Shown here in pieces: positions 32,858-44,011 of a DNA stretch of 64,000 nucleotides. The stretch's first letter is position 1, and each line of letters starts with the position of its first letter. The stretch is from Eublepharis macularius. Taxonomy: Eukaryota > Chordata > Lepidosauria > Squamata > Eublepharidae. Where the stretch lies: NCBI RefSeq assembly GCF_028583425.1, contig NC_072800.1, forward strand, positions 91,402,501 to 91,466,500. Reading direction: 5' to 3'. Under the pieces are notes generated by a model that saw nothing but the letters and a program-made list of their open reading frames with translations, had not been told where the DNA came from and did no database searches. The translations under genes were made by a program, and so were the position numbers.

Positions 32858-32985
32858 CTGACGAAGAGAGCTGTGGCTCTCGAAAGCTTATGCTACAATA
32901 AAGTTGGTTAGTCTTAAAGGTGCTACTGGACTCTTTGCTATTTTGCTACTGCAGACTAACAAGGCTAACTCCTCTGGATCTATGC
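32858..32985 (+). mobile_element. PLE-type repeat, single arm with ribozyme-like core
   Basis: A single-arm copy with CTGACGA (32858-32864), stem II, GAAA (32882-32885) and 'gcttatgctacaataaagtt', ending 'ctcctctggatctatg'. The inverted left arm is missing. Confidence 0.7.
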
Positions 32986-33117
32986 TTTTTGTGTACCACG
33001 CCTATATGTTTGTAGAGGAGCCACATGGGAGGAATGGAATGAGGTTCTGGTTTCCTCCCCTGTTTTGAGTGCTAGGCTGGGGGGAAGAGTTGGCAACCAG
33101 ATGGTGGAGTTTCCAGA

Positions 33118-33297
33118 TGTACAGCAGGATTTAAGTCCAGTGGCACCTTAGAGACCAACAAGAGTTTTCATGGTATAAGTTTTCGAGAGTCAAACCTCCC
33201 TTCTTCAGATAGCTGGTATCTGAAGAAGGGAGCTTTGATTCTCGAAAGATTACACCCTGAAAATTCTTGTGCCACTGGACTCAAATCCTGCTGTTTT
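33118..33297. mobile_element. PLE-type fold-back element, two ribozyme-like cores
   Basis: Left arm 'cagcaggatttaagtccagt', right arm 'ggactcaaatcctgctg'. Core on the minus strand at 33176-33208 (CTGAAGA, stem II, GAAA) and on the plus strand at 33220-33256 (CTGAAGA, GGGAG paired with TTCTC, GAAA). Confidence 0.7.
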
Positions 33298-33620
33298 ACC
33301 GACCTGAAACTATTTCTAGACGTAGCCCCCTGTGGAGGTTGTGTGGTAGCTTCAGAGGCAGTTGTGGCAAGGCTGGAAATGATTTGAACAACTCGACACA
33401 TACTACCCCGAGAAGGGGTGATTCAGACAGTACGCTTTTCTGCAGGGTGGGAGCTGGAGAGTGTTGGAATATTGGGCCACCGTTTTTATCTCCTGTTTTT
33501 CCCTGGAACATTCGCTGCTTGAGGGTCGAGCCCTGGTTCAGCTTCTTGACATGAGATCTATTCACCATGTCTGGGGTAAAGCCTCACCAATCAAGCTGTT
33601 AGATGCGTGTGTGAGACAGT

Positions 33621-33803
33621 GGCCGTTTTCACGCTGCTTACCAGCCACGGAATATCGCGCCGAGCTCCTGCAATGACAGCATCTTCCTGCCGCAATTTTG
33701 CACGAGAATGGTAGTTTTCGCATGAAATCGCACCAGGAAGATGCTGTCGTTCCGGGAGCTCGGCTCGATGTTCCGTGGCCGGTAAGCAGCGTGAAAACAG
33801 CCC
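33621..33803. mobile_element. Hairpin MITE
   Basis: Ends ggccgttttcacgctgctta and taagcagcgtgaaaacagcc. Inner arms around 'gcatcttcctg' / 'caggaagatgc' are inverted. Same family as 47192-47383. Confidence 0.7.
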
Positions 33804-34289
33804 TTGCCTCCTGCCTTGATCTTATCCTCCCCTTTAAGAACTTGTGTTCTAAAATGTACCATCTGCAGAAATTCTCCATCAGCCGTTGTGCTTGGTTAGG
33901 AAATGGCTTCAGGAGAACAAACAAGGCGGCATTGACTGGGCATGCCATCTTTCCACAGGCATCGCGACCACCTTGAGGAAGGCAATTCTAGCTTGGGCGT
34001 ACCTGTCAGATGTCAATCAAAGTCCCAGTTGGCATCCAGAGAAGGGAGATGCAGTTTCTTTCCTTTGGTCCGGCTTGGCGGGGTTTGTTTACGCATCACC
34101 CGCAGGCTGGGTCTGGTTTGGGTTCCCTCTGTGCTACCAGCGATGCCACCCAAGCTCACACATGTTTGGTTCTTTTTTTTTTTTTCTTTCCATGCTGTCT
34201 TCTGCAAAAACTCACCGGGTGTATGTGGAGAGGTAGTATAGGTAATTAAAAAAACGGTCGCCCTCATTGCTAGGCAAACAAGTTACATC

Positions 34290-34995
34290 ACACTGTTTGG
34301 TACACCCGTTTCCCTCACAGACTGAGCTCCTGGAAAGTATAACGCCTGCTTTCTCTCCCCCTGCTGGTTCTGTATTTCAGCTTTTAATTCTAGTTGTTGG
34401 TGGCTTTTCCACCTTTGATTTTTCTATCGTTTTGATTGTTACAAAGTAACTGAAGGAACGCCAGATGTCTCTCCGAATCAATGCTTCTCCCTGCCCCACT
34501 GAAACCCCTTCATAAGCCTCCAGAAAAATCTGAGCTGTGTTAAGGTTAATTTGGTTTCATTCGCAAGTGGCAAGGAGGGCCCTCACCTGATCTTTTCCGT
34601 CCAGAGGGCCTATTAATCAATATTAAACAGCTGCCAACTTCAAACAGCTACAGAGGACTTCATTAATCAATGCAGGAAACCGTTGCCTGCAAAGAATTGG
34701 GAAGGAGGTTTGACTTCAAAGGACAATTGGAATCCAGTTTCCGAGTGCATGAAGATTATGTCTGTCCCTTGTGTAACAAAGCTGGCCTGACCCTTTCGAG
34801 AGGACTGGAATACCTTTATCCAGGCTGTTTTAGACCCCCTCACTTAATAAATGATGAAATGAACTCAAATAAGAGCCACAGCGGGCAGAGGACTCTTGCC
34901 CACAGTGGCAGATTTGTATGGAAGCCTGGGCCAGCACGATCCATTTCAAAGGAATCTTCAATTTACAGTAGGTCTCGCTGGCAGCCAGAGATGTA
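34290..34995. other. Repeat-poor block, candidate conserved non-coding DNA
   Basis: No repeat was recognised. It is dense in homeodomain/Onecut-like sites, for example 'cctattaatcaatattaaac' (34608-34627) and 'ttcattaatcaatgcagg'. A 108-codon plus-strand ORF (34670-34996) has no recognisable domain. Confidence 0.3.
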
Positions 34996-35230
34996 ACAAG
35001 CAGTGACTTATATCACTGAGCTCTGGCCAAAGGAGGTACTGCTGAGAAACCAACCCGCCTCTTGCAATACTTTCTTCCCACAGTACATAAGTAAATTATA
35101 CGCTACTCCCTGGAAGCTTTGGGGTCACAGCGCTTGCTTGGGGGTGGAAGCAAGTGGAGGACCTGTTACTGCAGATCATGAAGCACCTTCAAAAGGATGT
35201 GAGCTAGGACTTGTGGGAAAAAGAAAGACT

Positions 35231-35417
35231 GATAGGGTATGGTGGTTAGAGCGCCAGGCTAGAATCTGGAGACCAGGCAAGTTCACCAAGTGATTTTGGG
35301 CTGGTAGTCACCTCTTTTGCCTAACCTGTCTCCCGGGCTGGTTGTCATGAGGGTCGAATGAGGACCACTTTGGGGGCCCCCATTTGGGAGAAATGTGGGA
35401 CATAAATTTCTAAGTAA
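35231..35417 (+). mobile_element. tRNA-derived SINE, diverged
   Basis: A-box-like 'ggtggttagagcgccagg' and downstream 'atgaggaccactttggggg' suggest a diverged SINE. Confidence 0.45.
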
Positions 35418-36035
35418 ATCATAGAGTCCTAGAGTTGGAAGGGGTCTTACAGACCATCTAGTCCAGCCCGGTGCCCAATGCAGGAACCGTCTAAAGCATC
35501 CTTGACACAGATTTGTCCAGCCGCTCTGTGAAGACTGCCAATGAAGGAGAACCCATCACATCCCTAGGCAATTGATTCCACTGTTGAATTAATGTAAAGA
35601 AATTTTTCCTAACATTTAGCCGATATCTTCCCTCCTGTACTTTAAACCCATTGTTTCGAGTCCTGTCCTCTGTTACCAAAAGGAACAGCTCCTTTTCCTC
35701 CTCTAAGCAACAGCCTTTTAAACATTTCAAGAGAGCAATTATGTCTCCCCTCAACCTCCTCTTCTCCAAACTGAATATTCCTAGATCCCTTCGTTTTTCC
35801 TTGTAGGGCTTGGTCTCCAGGCCCCTGATCGCCCTGGTTGCTCTCCTCTGCACCTGTTCTAATTTGTCCACATCCTTTTTGAAACGAGGCCTCCAAAACT
35901 GCGTGCAGTACTCCAGGCGGGGCCTGACCAACCCAGTATATGGGACAATGACATCCTGCAATGTCCCCGAGGACTGGCCCATTTTTCATTAAGGCTAAAT
36001 AATGTTGTAAATCTTTCCTTGGATTCCATTGCTTT
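35418..36035 (-). mobile_element. CR1 LINE, ORF2 C-terminus
   Basis: An open frame of 163 codons on the minus strand (35982 to 35491) reads YTGLVRPRLEYCTQFWRPRFKKDVDKLEQVQRRATRAIRG, then KRRDLGIFSLEKRRLRGD and LNVRKNFFTLIQQWNQLPRDV, diagnostic of CR1 reverse transcriptase. The 3' end is 'aatcatagagtcctagagtt' at 35418. The open frame suggests a comparatively young copy. Confidence 0.85.
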
Positions 36036-36069
36036 AGGAAACAGGTTGCATGCTTGAACACTCTCCAGG

Positions 36070-36071
<2 letters not shown>

Positions 36072-36117
<46 letters not shown>
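36072..36117. repeat. (TG)n microsatellite
   Basis: About 23 dinucleotide repeats. Confidence 0.95.
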
Positions 36118-36121
<4 letters not shown>

Positions 36122-36342
36122 CCCTACTTGAACACACAATAGCACGCACAAGTGATGCTTTCTACGTGCAAAGAGGCTGATCAAAACTTGTTATTCCCCC
36201 CACTTTCACAGCCTGAAGTTGTTCAAGCCAGGAAAAGATTTAAAACTCAATTTTTATGCATACACAGGTTGCTTTTGGATGCTGTACGGCTGAAATGAGT
36301 ATCAGGGCAAAGTTAAGAACCTTCTGAAGCACAGTTTGGTGT

Positions 36343-36600
36343 GAGAACCAGTTTGGTGTAGTGGTCGAGAGTGGCAGGACTCTAATCTGGAGAACCAAGT
36401 TTGATTCCCCTCTCCTCCACTTGAAGCCAGCTGGGTGACCTTGGGTCAGTCACAGCTCCTCTAGAGCTCTCTCAACTCCACCCACTACACAGGGTGATTG
36501 CCGTAAGGATATTAATAACATTACTTTGTAAACTGCTCTAAGTTGTCCTGAAGGGATGTATATAAATCGAATGTTGTTGTTGTTGTTGTTGTTGTTGTTA
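36343..36600 (+). mobile_element. tRNA-derived SINE with (GTT)n tail
   Basis: Head 'gagaaccagtttggtgtagt', B-box-like 'gtttgattcccc', body 'agccagctgggtgaccttgg', tail (GTT)n at 36573-36600. Confidence 0.85.
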
Positions 36601-36655
36601 TTCTGTGCATTTGAATCCTGATTTTTTTTAAGGAACATAACAACAATATACAGAT

Positions 36656-36860
36656 GCAGAGGAGTTAGCCGTGTTAGTCTGTAGTAGCAAAATCAAAAAG
36701 AGTCCAGTAGCACCTTTAGGACTAACCAACTTAATTGTAGCATAAGCTTTTGAGAATCACAGTTCTCTGCATCTGACGAAGTGAACTGTGATTCTCGAAA
36801 GCTTATGCTACAATAAAGTTGGTTAGTCTTAAAGGTGCTACTGGACTCTTTTTGATTTTG
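36656..36860. mobile_element. PLE-type fold-back element
   Basis: Flanked by caacaatatacagat (36641-36655) and caacaatatacaaat (36861-36875), 14 of 15 matching. The right arm has CTGACGA (36773-36779) and GAAA (36797-36800), with a weaker stem II. Confidence 0.8.
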
Positions 36861-36889
36861 CAACAATATACAAATATTGAGTTCACTAA

Positions 36890-37101
36890 TAGTAAAGAGT
36901 CCAGTAGCACCTTTAAGACTAACCGATTTTATTGTAGCATAAGTTTTTGAGAGCCACAGCTCTCTTCGTCAGATGCATGGAAGGTATGAAGAAACTGACC
37001 AGAGATTTATGCTACAATAAAGTTGGTTAGTCTTAAAGGTGCTACTGGATTCTTTACTATTTTGCAACTACAGACTAACACGGCTAACTCCTCTGGATCT
37101 A
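36890..37101. mobile_element. PLE-type fold-back element, exact 12-bp duplication
   Basis: Flanked by tgagttcactaa on both sides (36878-36889 and 37102-37113). The minus-strand core at 36941-36973 has CTGACGA and a good stem II, but the GAAA box reads AAAA, so it should be inactive. Confidence 0.8.
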
Positions 37102-37113
37102 TGAGTTCACTAA

Positions 37114-38790
37114 GCTGGTAATCATCTTTATTACCTTAAAACTGATCAACAATATTTAAGACCATGGAAGTATCTGTTGGAACAAAATTTGGATTGACTT
37201 TCAAAAAGTTCATTTCAAATTCTGAAATGTTGCTCACATTTTAATTAGTATGATGCTCTGCTTCAGCTTGGAGAGAGGAGCGTGGCAGTTGTGGAACCCA
37301 AGATTTACTCTGTGGCACTGAAAGCAGTACAGAGGTCATGCCTTTGTGGCAGAACGCATGGTTCCGTGTTTGTGAACCAGCTGTGAGCTACACCAGCAGA
37401 TGCTTGAGAATCCCGATTTGGGAACTTCTAGCCTAGTACGATGTTATTGGCTTAGTGCGAACACTCATGTTCACACAGCATCCAAGAGATTGGGCATGCC
37501 CAGCTCGATTACTGGAGATTTTTCCTTAATTTTAATTTAATTTAATTTATTATATTTATATTCCGCCCTCCCCGCTTTCGCAGGCTCGGGGCGGACCTGC
37601 CAATGGCCAGGCAACAGCAATCCCAATCTACTTCTAAAACTCCCATCTGTTTAAAAAATGGTCGCTCTCTGGCCATGGGATGTTGGCAGGCACCATTACA
37701 GGAACCAAACTCAAACTTCTCCTTGGGCATTCTAAAGCATTTTGGGAGAGGTGTGCAGGGGGGTCCTCTTTCTTTAGAAATATGGGATTATATCCTGTTG
37801 CGGTTTCTCCTCTCCCCAAACCTGGCCCTGGCCAGCTTCATCCCCACATCTTTAGCAATTTCCCAACCTTGAGTGTCAGCATATATTCCACAGGCTGCTT
37901 TCACATAATGCACTTGCATGAGACAGGGAAATCCACTTCCAAACGGTGGCTAAAGTGTATTATCCAACATGTGTGAAAGCAGCCCATTAGGGTCGTCTTG
38001 TGTAGTCACACTTTTTAGCCTTCCTTTTTTCTGCTTGCAACAACTCAAGATATTTCACCAGCATCCTGCAAAGATCCAAGCTGGGCTTGTTTTGTTTTGT
38101 TTTTCTCCGTGCCCCAAGCTCCCCCTTCCTGTTTCATTTGAAAACTCCTCTGTAGCTTAGTTTGTTTTGGACCAGCTTCAGGAAGTCAACATCTTTGGAA
38201 ATGTCAGCTTCAAGGGAAAACCAGGTGATGCGAATTCCCCATGAGTAAGGCAACCATGGTGGCCTCTGGAGACATGCAGTATTTTTGATGTCCCATATAA
38301 ATCGAGAGTTTCAGCTTGCAGAATGCCCCCCCCATCCACCCCACTTGCTCACTGGCCTATTTTGTCTATACATGCCCCCCTTTCTCCTAAGCCCAGTATG
38401 CATTGGATTCGGTAGCACCTCTTGCTGTCCCGTGCTCTGAAAGATGGGGACATGTCTCTTGCATGTGTTAAAAGAGCAGATAAATCTCGGGAAGCCACTG
38501 TTTCCAAGAGTGAGTCACCAGAAGAGCTGATCTGCAAAACAGCTGTGCTAACATTGACTAAGATGCTTATTAAAAATATTGGCAGACAAAGAAGGATCAC
38601 TCACTATTTGATCATCTTTTTTAAAAAATTAGCAAAACAATCTGGGGAGATTTTGAAATAATAATATTTTTGGGTCAAGATAAGGCCTGTTGTTCCAAAC
38701 TCTCTTCTTTACTCCAGCCTGCATTTTGAACAGGGGAAAACTGATCTTTACTGGCAACCCCAAACTTCTCCTTGGATACAATTTAATATA
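37114..38790. other. Low-copy intergenic sequence
   Basis: Contains a LINE 3' end fragment in reverse at 37510-37590 ('tatattccgccctccccgct') and an 92-bp MITE at 37893-37984. Otherwise nothing recognised. Confidence 0.35.
37893..37984. mobile_element. Short MITE
   Basis: 92 bp with inverted ends ggctgctttcaca and tgtgaaagcagcc. Confidence 0.6.
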
Positions 38791-38799
38791 CTCCCTCCA

Positions 38800-38990
38800 G
38801 GGTTGCCAATCTCCAGCTGTGTCCTTGAGTTCTCCTGCAATTATAACTGATCTACAGACTACTGAAATAGGTTGGCGAATCTCCAGTGGGGCTTGGAGAG
38901 CTCCCAGAAATATCTGGATGACACAGATGAATGCCTCTGGAGAAAATGTTTTGGAGGGAGGGCTCTATGGCATTATATCCAGGTTCAGTG
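38800..38990. repeat. Partial 'gttgcca' repeat
   Basis: 'agggttgccaatctccagct' and 'ctggagaaaatgttttggag' match parts of 42649-42865. Confidence 0.55.
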
Positions 38991-39430
38991 TGTCCATTGA
39001 GGCTCGGCCGGCAGCCGCCTCGAGTGCTAAGGCACCGGAGGGGGCACTGGGGTGGGGGCACGCGCCACGGAGCTCAGTTGCCCTGTGCTGCTGCCGCCAC
39101 TGCCAACACACAGCTGCGGGCCAGGTGCAGCAGGTGGCTGAGGCGGCGCATGGAGCAACTGAGCCAGAAGGCTGGGAGGATGCACGCGCACTGCCCTGGC
39201 CGCTGGCCGTGCGTGGCTTGCAGCTGCTGCACCTGGCCAGGAGTTCATGCTGGCAGTGGCAGCATGGGGCAACTGACTGGGAAGCCTCCCAGTCCACCCA
39301 CTCAGTTGCCATGTATTGCTGCTGCTGACAGCGGCACACAACTGAGGGCCAGGTGCGGTAGGCAGCCGGGGCAGCGTGCAGAGCAACTGAGCCAGAGGGC
39401 TGGGAGAACGCACGCTTGGGATGGGGGTGG
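38990..39430. repeat. GC-rich repeat (LINE 5' region or other)
   Basis: 'ggcactggggtgggggcacg' and 'ccaggtgcagcaggtggctg' resemble 40876-41281 and 50165-50625. Long open frames occur on both strands because of GC content. I do not recognise the family. Confidence 0.45.
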
Positions 39431-40429
39431 GGGTGGGTAATAATGTAACAAGAGGCAGGGAAAAAAACCAAGGTGTTTTGTGAGCAAGAGAGAAACCCAG
39501 TCCCATTCTTCTTCTCCAAGCAGGGAATCGCAACCTGGATCCCCCCCACCCTGCCCTGTCTCTGAGCTCCTGAAGGAAAACTGAAGTGAGTGGATTTTTG
39601 AAAGCGAGAATCTCTCCAGTCAAGCGGCTGTTCTTTGCAAGAAAATCCACTCAGCTCAGTTTTCCTCCAGGAGCTTGGAGAGTGGGGAGGGTAAGACTAC
39701 CACTCCCAGGAAAGCTTGCGGGACCTAATACGTGCTCTTCATGTATAATTTGTCTTGTGTGTTTCAGCTCTGACTGGGATAGGGTTGCAAGCCATTGACT
39801 GATAATGAGCAGGACAGGGAAGGGAGGGAGGAATGATGTTGTGCTGATGGCATGACATCACTTCTGGCAAATACCCAGAAGTGATGTCAAATCACCTGTG
39901 AGATGTTGACGCAACATTCCAGGATTCTGACAAAACTCTATAGAAAAACCAGTTTTGTTTGAGTAGACAGTCACATTGGTCACTTCTGATTATTTGCTGG
40001 AAGTGATGTTACTATACTTCCCAGTTGCCCACTTGTGGTGGGTAATCTCCCAGGGAGGCAACCCTCCCATAGATTGCCTGCCACGGGCAGGCAACCTGGG
40101 AAAGTGCACACCAGGAGCATTCCTGGTGGGATGCAACAATGTCACTTCCTGAAGCAACATCAGCATACCAGTCATGGGCATACTTCTACGCTTCATTGGG
40201 TCCAATATTGTCCCCAGTTGGACTGGAAATGACATCATCATACCTCTCTGGGAGTGCACACGCAAGGAGATTGCAACATGTAAGTTGCAGGCCCCCCTCT
40301 CACCAGTAAGGTATGGGGACCTGGGGACCCTAGGTGTTGCATTAATGTTTTTAAAAAGGACTTAAAAGACCCCCCCCCACAAACCCTTGGCTTGTTGGTG
40401 GTCAACAAAGAGGGAGGATGAAGTGGGTA

Positions 40430-40870
40430 AGGTTGCCAGGTCCCTATACTCTTCCAGCTGGAGGAGGAGACTTGGCACTTATCTGGAGGTAAAGTCTGTG
40501 TGCGTATACTCCAAGCACCAATGCGATGACATCACTTCCAGGAAGTGACATCATTGTGGCAGCAGTGAGCGTACTCCCAGTTTGTGCTGGACCAGTTCAG
40601 CCGGATGGGGGCCAAAATTGGGAAAGCGTGCCCGCCACCTGGTGTGATGATGTCACTTCAGGAAGTGATGTCATTGTGGCCACTGGGAGCACACCCACTG
40701 CACGTTTGCCCAGGAGCTTTCTTGCCTCTAGGGCCTTTCAGCCCCGCCTTTCCCCACCACCAGCCAGGTAAGCGGTGGAGGGGGGAGGAAGCTGGGAGTG
40801 GGGGATCCCTGCTCCTACCCGGGGGGAAAGATCCATAAAGGCCGAGCCTGGCCATAACAGGGGGCCTGGT
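40430..40870. repeat. Composite repeat, fullest copy
   Basis: 'aggttgccaggtccctatac', then two 'gatgtcacttc-ggaagtg-atgtcat' palindromes, then 'ccagccaggtaagcggtgga'. The fragment copies at 480, 23195, 32600 and 48660 align to parts of it. Confidence 0.5.
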
Positions 40871-41479
40871 CTCAGGGCCAGCGCGCCCATTGAGGCCAGG
40901 TAGGAGGTGGCCTCAGGGCACGGGGTGCTGGAAGGGGCGCCGGAGGAGACGCGGGGGGCAGGAGCAAGTGCCACGGACCTGCAGCCTCCTGACCCTCCTG
41001 ACCCGCACTGCCGCCACCGCCAGCACACGCCCCTGGCTGGGCTCAGCAGCCGTGGGCAGGCGTCTGCGGCGGCACAGGGAAACTGAGCGGGAGAGCTCGG
41101 CGGCCACCCGCGCACCGTCCCAGCCACCCACCGCAGCGATCGAGCCGGTGGTGCACACGCACCTGTGATGACGTCACACATGATGTCATCATGCAGGCTG
41201 GTGCCTATGTGCGTGCATGCGCGCCTGTTTCCTGGCCCGCCAGCCTTCTGTGGGCTCCGGAAACCCTGATGCTGCTGCTGCCTGGTCTCCCTCCTGATGA
41301 TGTCACTGGTAGGGAAACTGTGGGGTGGATGGAGACCTCCATTTCAGCTGTACAGTTCCCAATATAGTTGCCAACTCTGGAGTGGGAAACTCCTGGATAT
41401 TTTTGAAGTTCTGAAGCTGCTGCCATGTTCAATTGCACTGCTGCACTTCCTGTAATCGCCACTAAAAAAAAAAAAGTGC

Positions 41480-41607
41480 TGCTATTTTTAGTATCTTTAT
41501 ACAGTGCTTTTAATGTTTTATGATAATGTTTAATGAACTGTTTTAAATGTTTTAATGCTGTTATCCGCCCTGAGCCTGCTTGCGGGGAGGACAGAATATA
41601 AATATGA

Positions 41608-41639
<32 letters not shown>

Positions 41640-41640
41640 A
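41480..41640 (+). mobile_element. L2-like LINE 3' UTR fragment
   Basis: 'ttatccgccctgagcctgct' and a terminal ATAA microsatellite, as at 361-435. Confidence 0.75.
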
Positions 41641-41847
41641 ACAACTTAATGCCCACTCAGAGCGGTTTACAAAGTATGTTATTATTACCCCACAACAATC
41701 AACCTGTGAGGTGGGTGGGGCTGAGAGAGCTCAAGAGAACTGTGACTAGCCCAAGGTCACCCAGCTGGCTTCAAACGGAGGAGTGGAGAATCAAACCCGG
41801 CTCTCCAGATTAGAGTCCTGCTGCTCTTAACCACTACACCAAACTGG
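41641..41847 (-). mobile_element. tRNA-derived SINE (3'-truncated)
   Basis: 'cactcagagcggtttacaaa', 'cacccagctggcttcaaac' and 'taaccactacaccaaactgg' in reverse orientation. It abuts the LINE tail at 41640. Confidence 0.8.
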
Positions 41848-42279
41848 ATCCCTGCTCCTACCTGGGGGAAAGGATCCCTACAGGCCAAGCCTGGCCATAG
41901 CAGGTGGCCTGGTCTCCCTCCTGATGATGTCACTGGTAATAAACCATGGAGTGGATGGAGACCTCCATTCCAGCTGCACAGTTCCCAATATAGTTGCCAA
42001 CTCTGGAGTGGGAAACTCCTGGATATTTTTGAAGTATAGCCTGTAGAACAGGTGTAATTCTGGAAGAACGTTTGTAATTCCAGGGCAAGTCCAGGTTCTA
42101 CCTTGAAGTTGGTGACCTTAAATTGGGGGACTTCTGGAAGCCTTGGGATTCCATTTGATGTCAGAAGGAGCATCGAGGGAATTCTAAACATTGCTGACAT
42201 TTGGAATTAGGCCCAGGATACTCCAAGCTATTTTCCAATCTCTTGATAAACAACTTAGTATTTCTGAAGCTGATTTCTG

Positions 42280-42640
42280 AAGCTTAGCAGAGGCTAGATG
42301 GTCCTCTGACAGCAATGCTGATTCTGTGAACCTGGGCAGATCATGAGAGGGAGGGCAGGAAGGGTTACATCAGTGCTTAGTTCTTGTGGCCCCTTCTTAC
42401 ATTTCCAGGGGAATGCCAATTGCCACTTTGGAGTCAGAAAGCAATTTTCTCCAAGCCAGTGTGGCTAGGGCTCCTGATGGTGTTTTGCCATCTTCTAGGA
42501 ATGGAGCAGGAGTCGCCAGGTGTGTGTATGTGTGTGTGGGAGTTCCCTGCATTGTGCGGGGGGCCAATAGTTGTGAATTCCCTGCATTGTGTGTGGGGTT
42601 GGACTAGATGACCCTGGAGGTCCCTTCTAACTCTATGGAC
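42280..42640 (+). mobile_element. CR1 LINE 3' UTR
   Basis: 'gcagaggctagatggtcctc' to 'ggactagatgaccctggagg', the same 3' UTR as 54500-54800. No coding part retained. Confidence 0.8.
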
Positions 42641-42648
42641 CAAAGCGT

Positions 42649-42865
42649 AGGGTTGCCAACCTCCAGGTGGTAGCTGGCAATCTCCCAGAATCACAACTAA
42701 TCTCCAAGTGACAGAGATCAGTTTCCTTGGAGAAAATAGCTGCCTTGGAAAGTGGACTTTATGGCATTATACCCAGCAGAGTTCCCTCCCCTCTCCAAAC
42801 CTCGTCCTACCCAGGCTCCACCCCCCAAATCTCCAGGAATTTTCCTACCCAGACCTGGCAACCCT
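42649..42865. mobile_element. 'gttgcca' repeat, full copy
   Basis: Inverted ends agggttgcca and tggcaaccct. The body is 'ctcccagaatcacaactaat', 'acagagatcagtttccttgg' and 'actttatggcattataccc'. About 217 bp and non-coding; a DNA transposon remnant is likely. Confidence 0.65.
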
Positions 42866-43239
42866 ACCACAGGGGCAAAGGGAGGGCCCTCAACCATCTG
42901 ATTGCTGATTCTCATTTTCTAACTCAAAGTAAGCCGACATAACATTATTTTAATAATTGTCAGTGAATGGTGTATTTGCTTATTTTGTGCCCCTGTCTAG
43001 AATGTATTTGGTGTTCGACTTACCTACTTTACACTCTTGTCCAAGCATTGAAACATATTCCTGCCTTATACAAGTTCTGACAAACTTTTTTGGAGCCCCA
43101 GCTATGCTTTCTTGAAATTTCCCAAGCATCCATAGTCTGATTGTAAAATCCATCTAAAGCTGTGGTCGGTCCATTTCCAATGCCTTTGCCTCCTCCCCCA
43201 CCCCAGTCCAGACCCACTTCACCTCTGCGTCTTTCATCT

Positions 43240-43930
43240 TGTGTAAATTCTACACAATGAGTGATCTTTGCCCTTATCTATATTATTTTAATTTTTTTCC
43301 GCATGCTGTGGAATGTGGGATTATTTCTTGTAATGCAGCATTTAAGAACTTTCAAGGTTAATAACGCAGTTCCCCAAATCAGTTTTATTTTAAGACCCTG
43401 TTGCCTTTTGCTAATGAAAACAGGGGATTTAAGAGCCAGGCACATGAGGCCTCACAAAGGAAAAACATCCTAATAAATCAAAAATCCCTTTCCCAATGCA
43501 TTAAACCCCATGTCGTATTCGACAGAGTTGGCAATTGAGTGGCTAATCCATTTGGCAAATGCAAGACACTGGAGGCATCAATGCTCTCGGGCTTGGCGGT
43601 TTTGTTTGGGGGAATGTTTGCTAACTGAATTCATTAAGGGCAGGAAACCACTCTGCTTGTTTTAACAGGGGCAGGTGAGCCTTCTCACAATGTCTCTTGC
43701 TGGTTTTGCAGCACTGGGAACCAAGAGCAGTTGTCGGGGTCTGATTGCCCCCAACACAGCCGTGGGAGTCTGGTGGGAATTCTCGTCTGCTCACCGGCCC
43801 TCTCATTTTAGGCACGGAGAAGTTAATCCGCTAACATCTTACCCGGCAAACAATATTACCAGCCGTAATTCAGGACAGCTAGGTCTCTCTCTCTCACACA
43901 CAAATGTAACGGGGTGGGAATGAATGAGAA
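43240..43930. other. Repeat-poor block, candidate conserved non-coding DNA
   Basis: Dense homeodomain-like sites ('ttttgctaatgaaaacaggg', 'gaagttaatccgctaacatc', 'agccgtaattcaggacagct'). No exon, no recognised repeat. Confidence 0.3.
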
Positions 43931-44011
43931 ACACAACATTTCCTTAGGCAGCAATGATTCCAGAGGTTTGCACCCTGGTTTTGGTTTTATGAGCTTTGCT
44001 GTACTTAGCAT

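Larger units (their letters stand above)
41281..42036. repeat. Local direct duplication, about 130 bp, 630 bp apart
   Basis: The segment 'ctggtctccctcctgatgat' through 'cctggatatttttgaagt' occurs at 41281-41412 and 41911-42036. The flank 'gatccctgctcctaccc' is also duplicated (40804 and 41847). A LINE 3' end (41480-41640) and a reversed SINE (41641-41847) separate the copies. Confidence 0.7.

Noticed and set aside
34670..34996. 108-codon ORF starting MQETVACKEL
   Set aside because: No recognisable domain, no splice context, and the block looks like non-coding DNA with transcription-factor sites.
38690..39650. Overlapping ORFs of about 170-212 codons on both strands
   Set aside because: Open on several frames because of GC-rich repeat composition; no domain.
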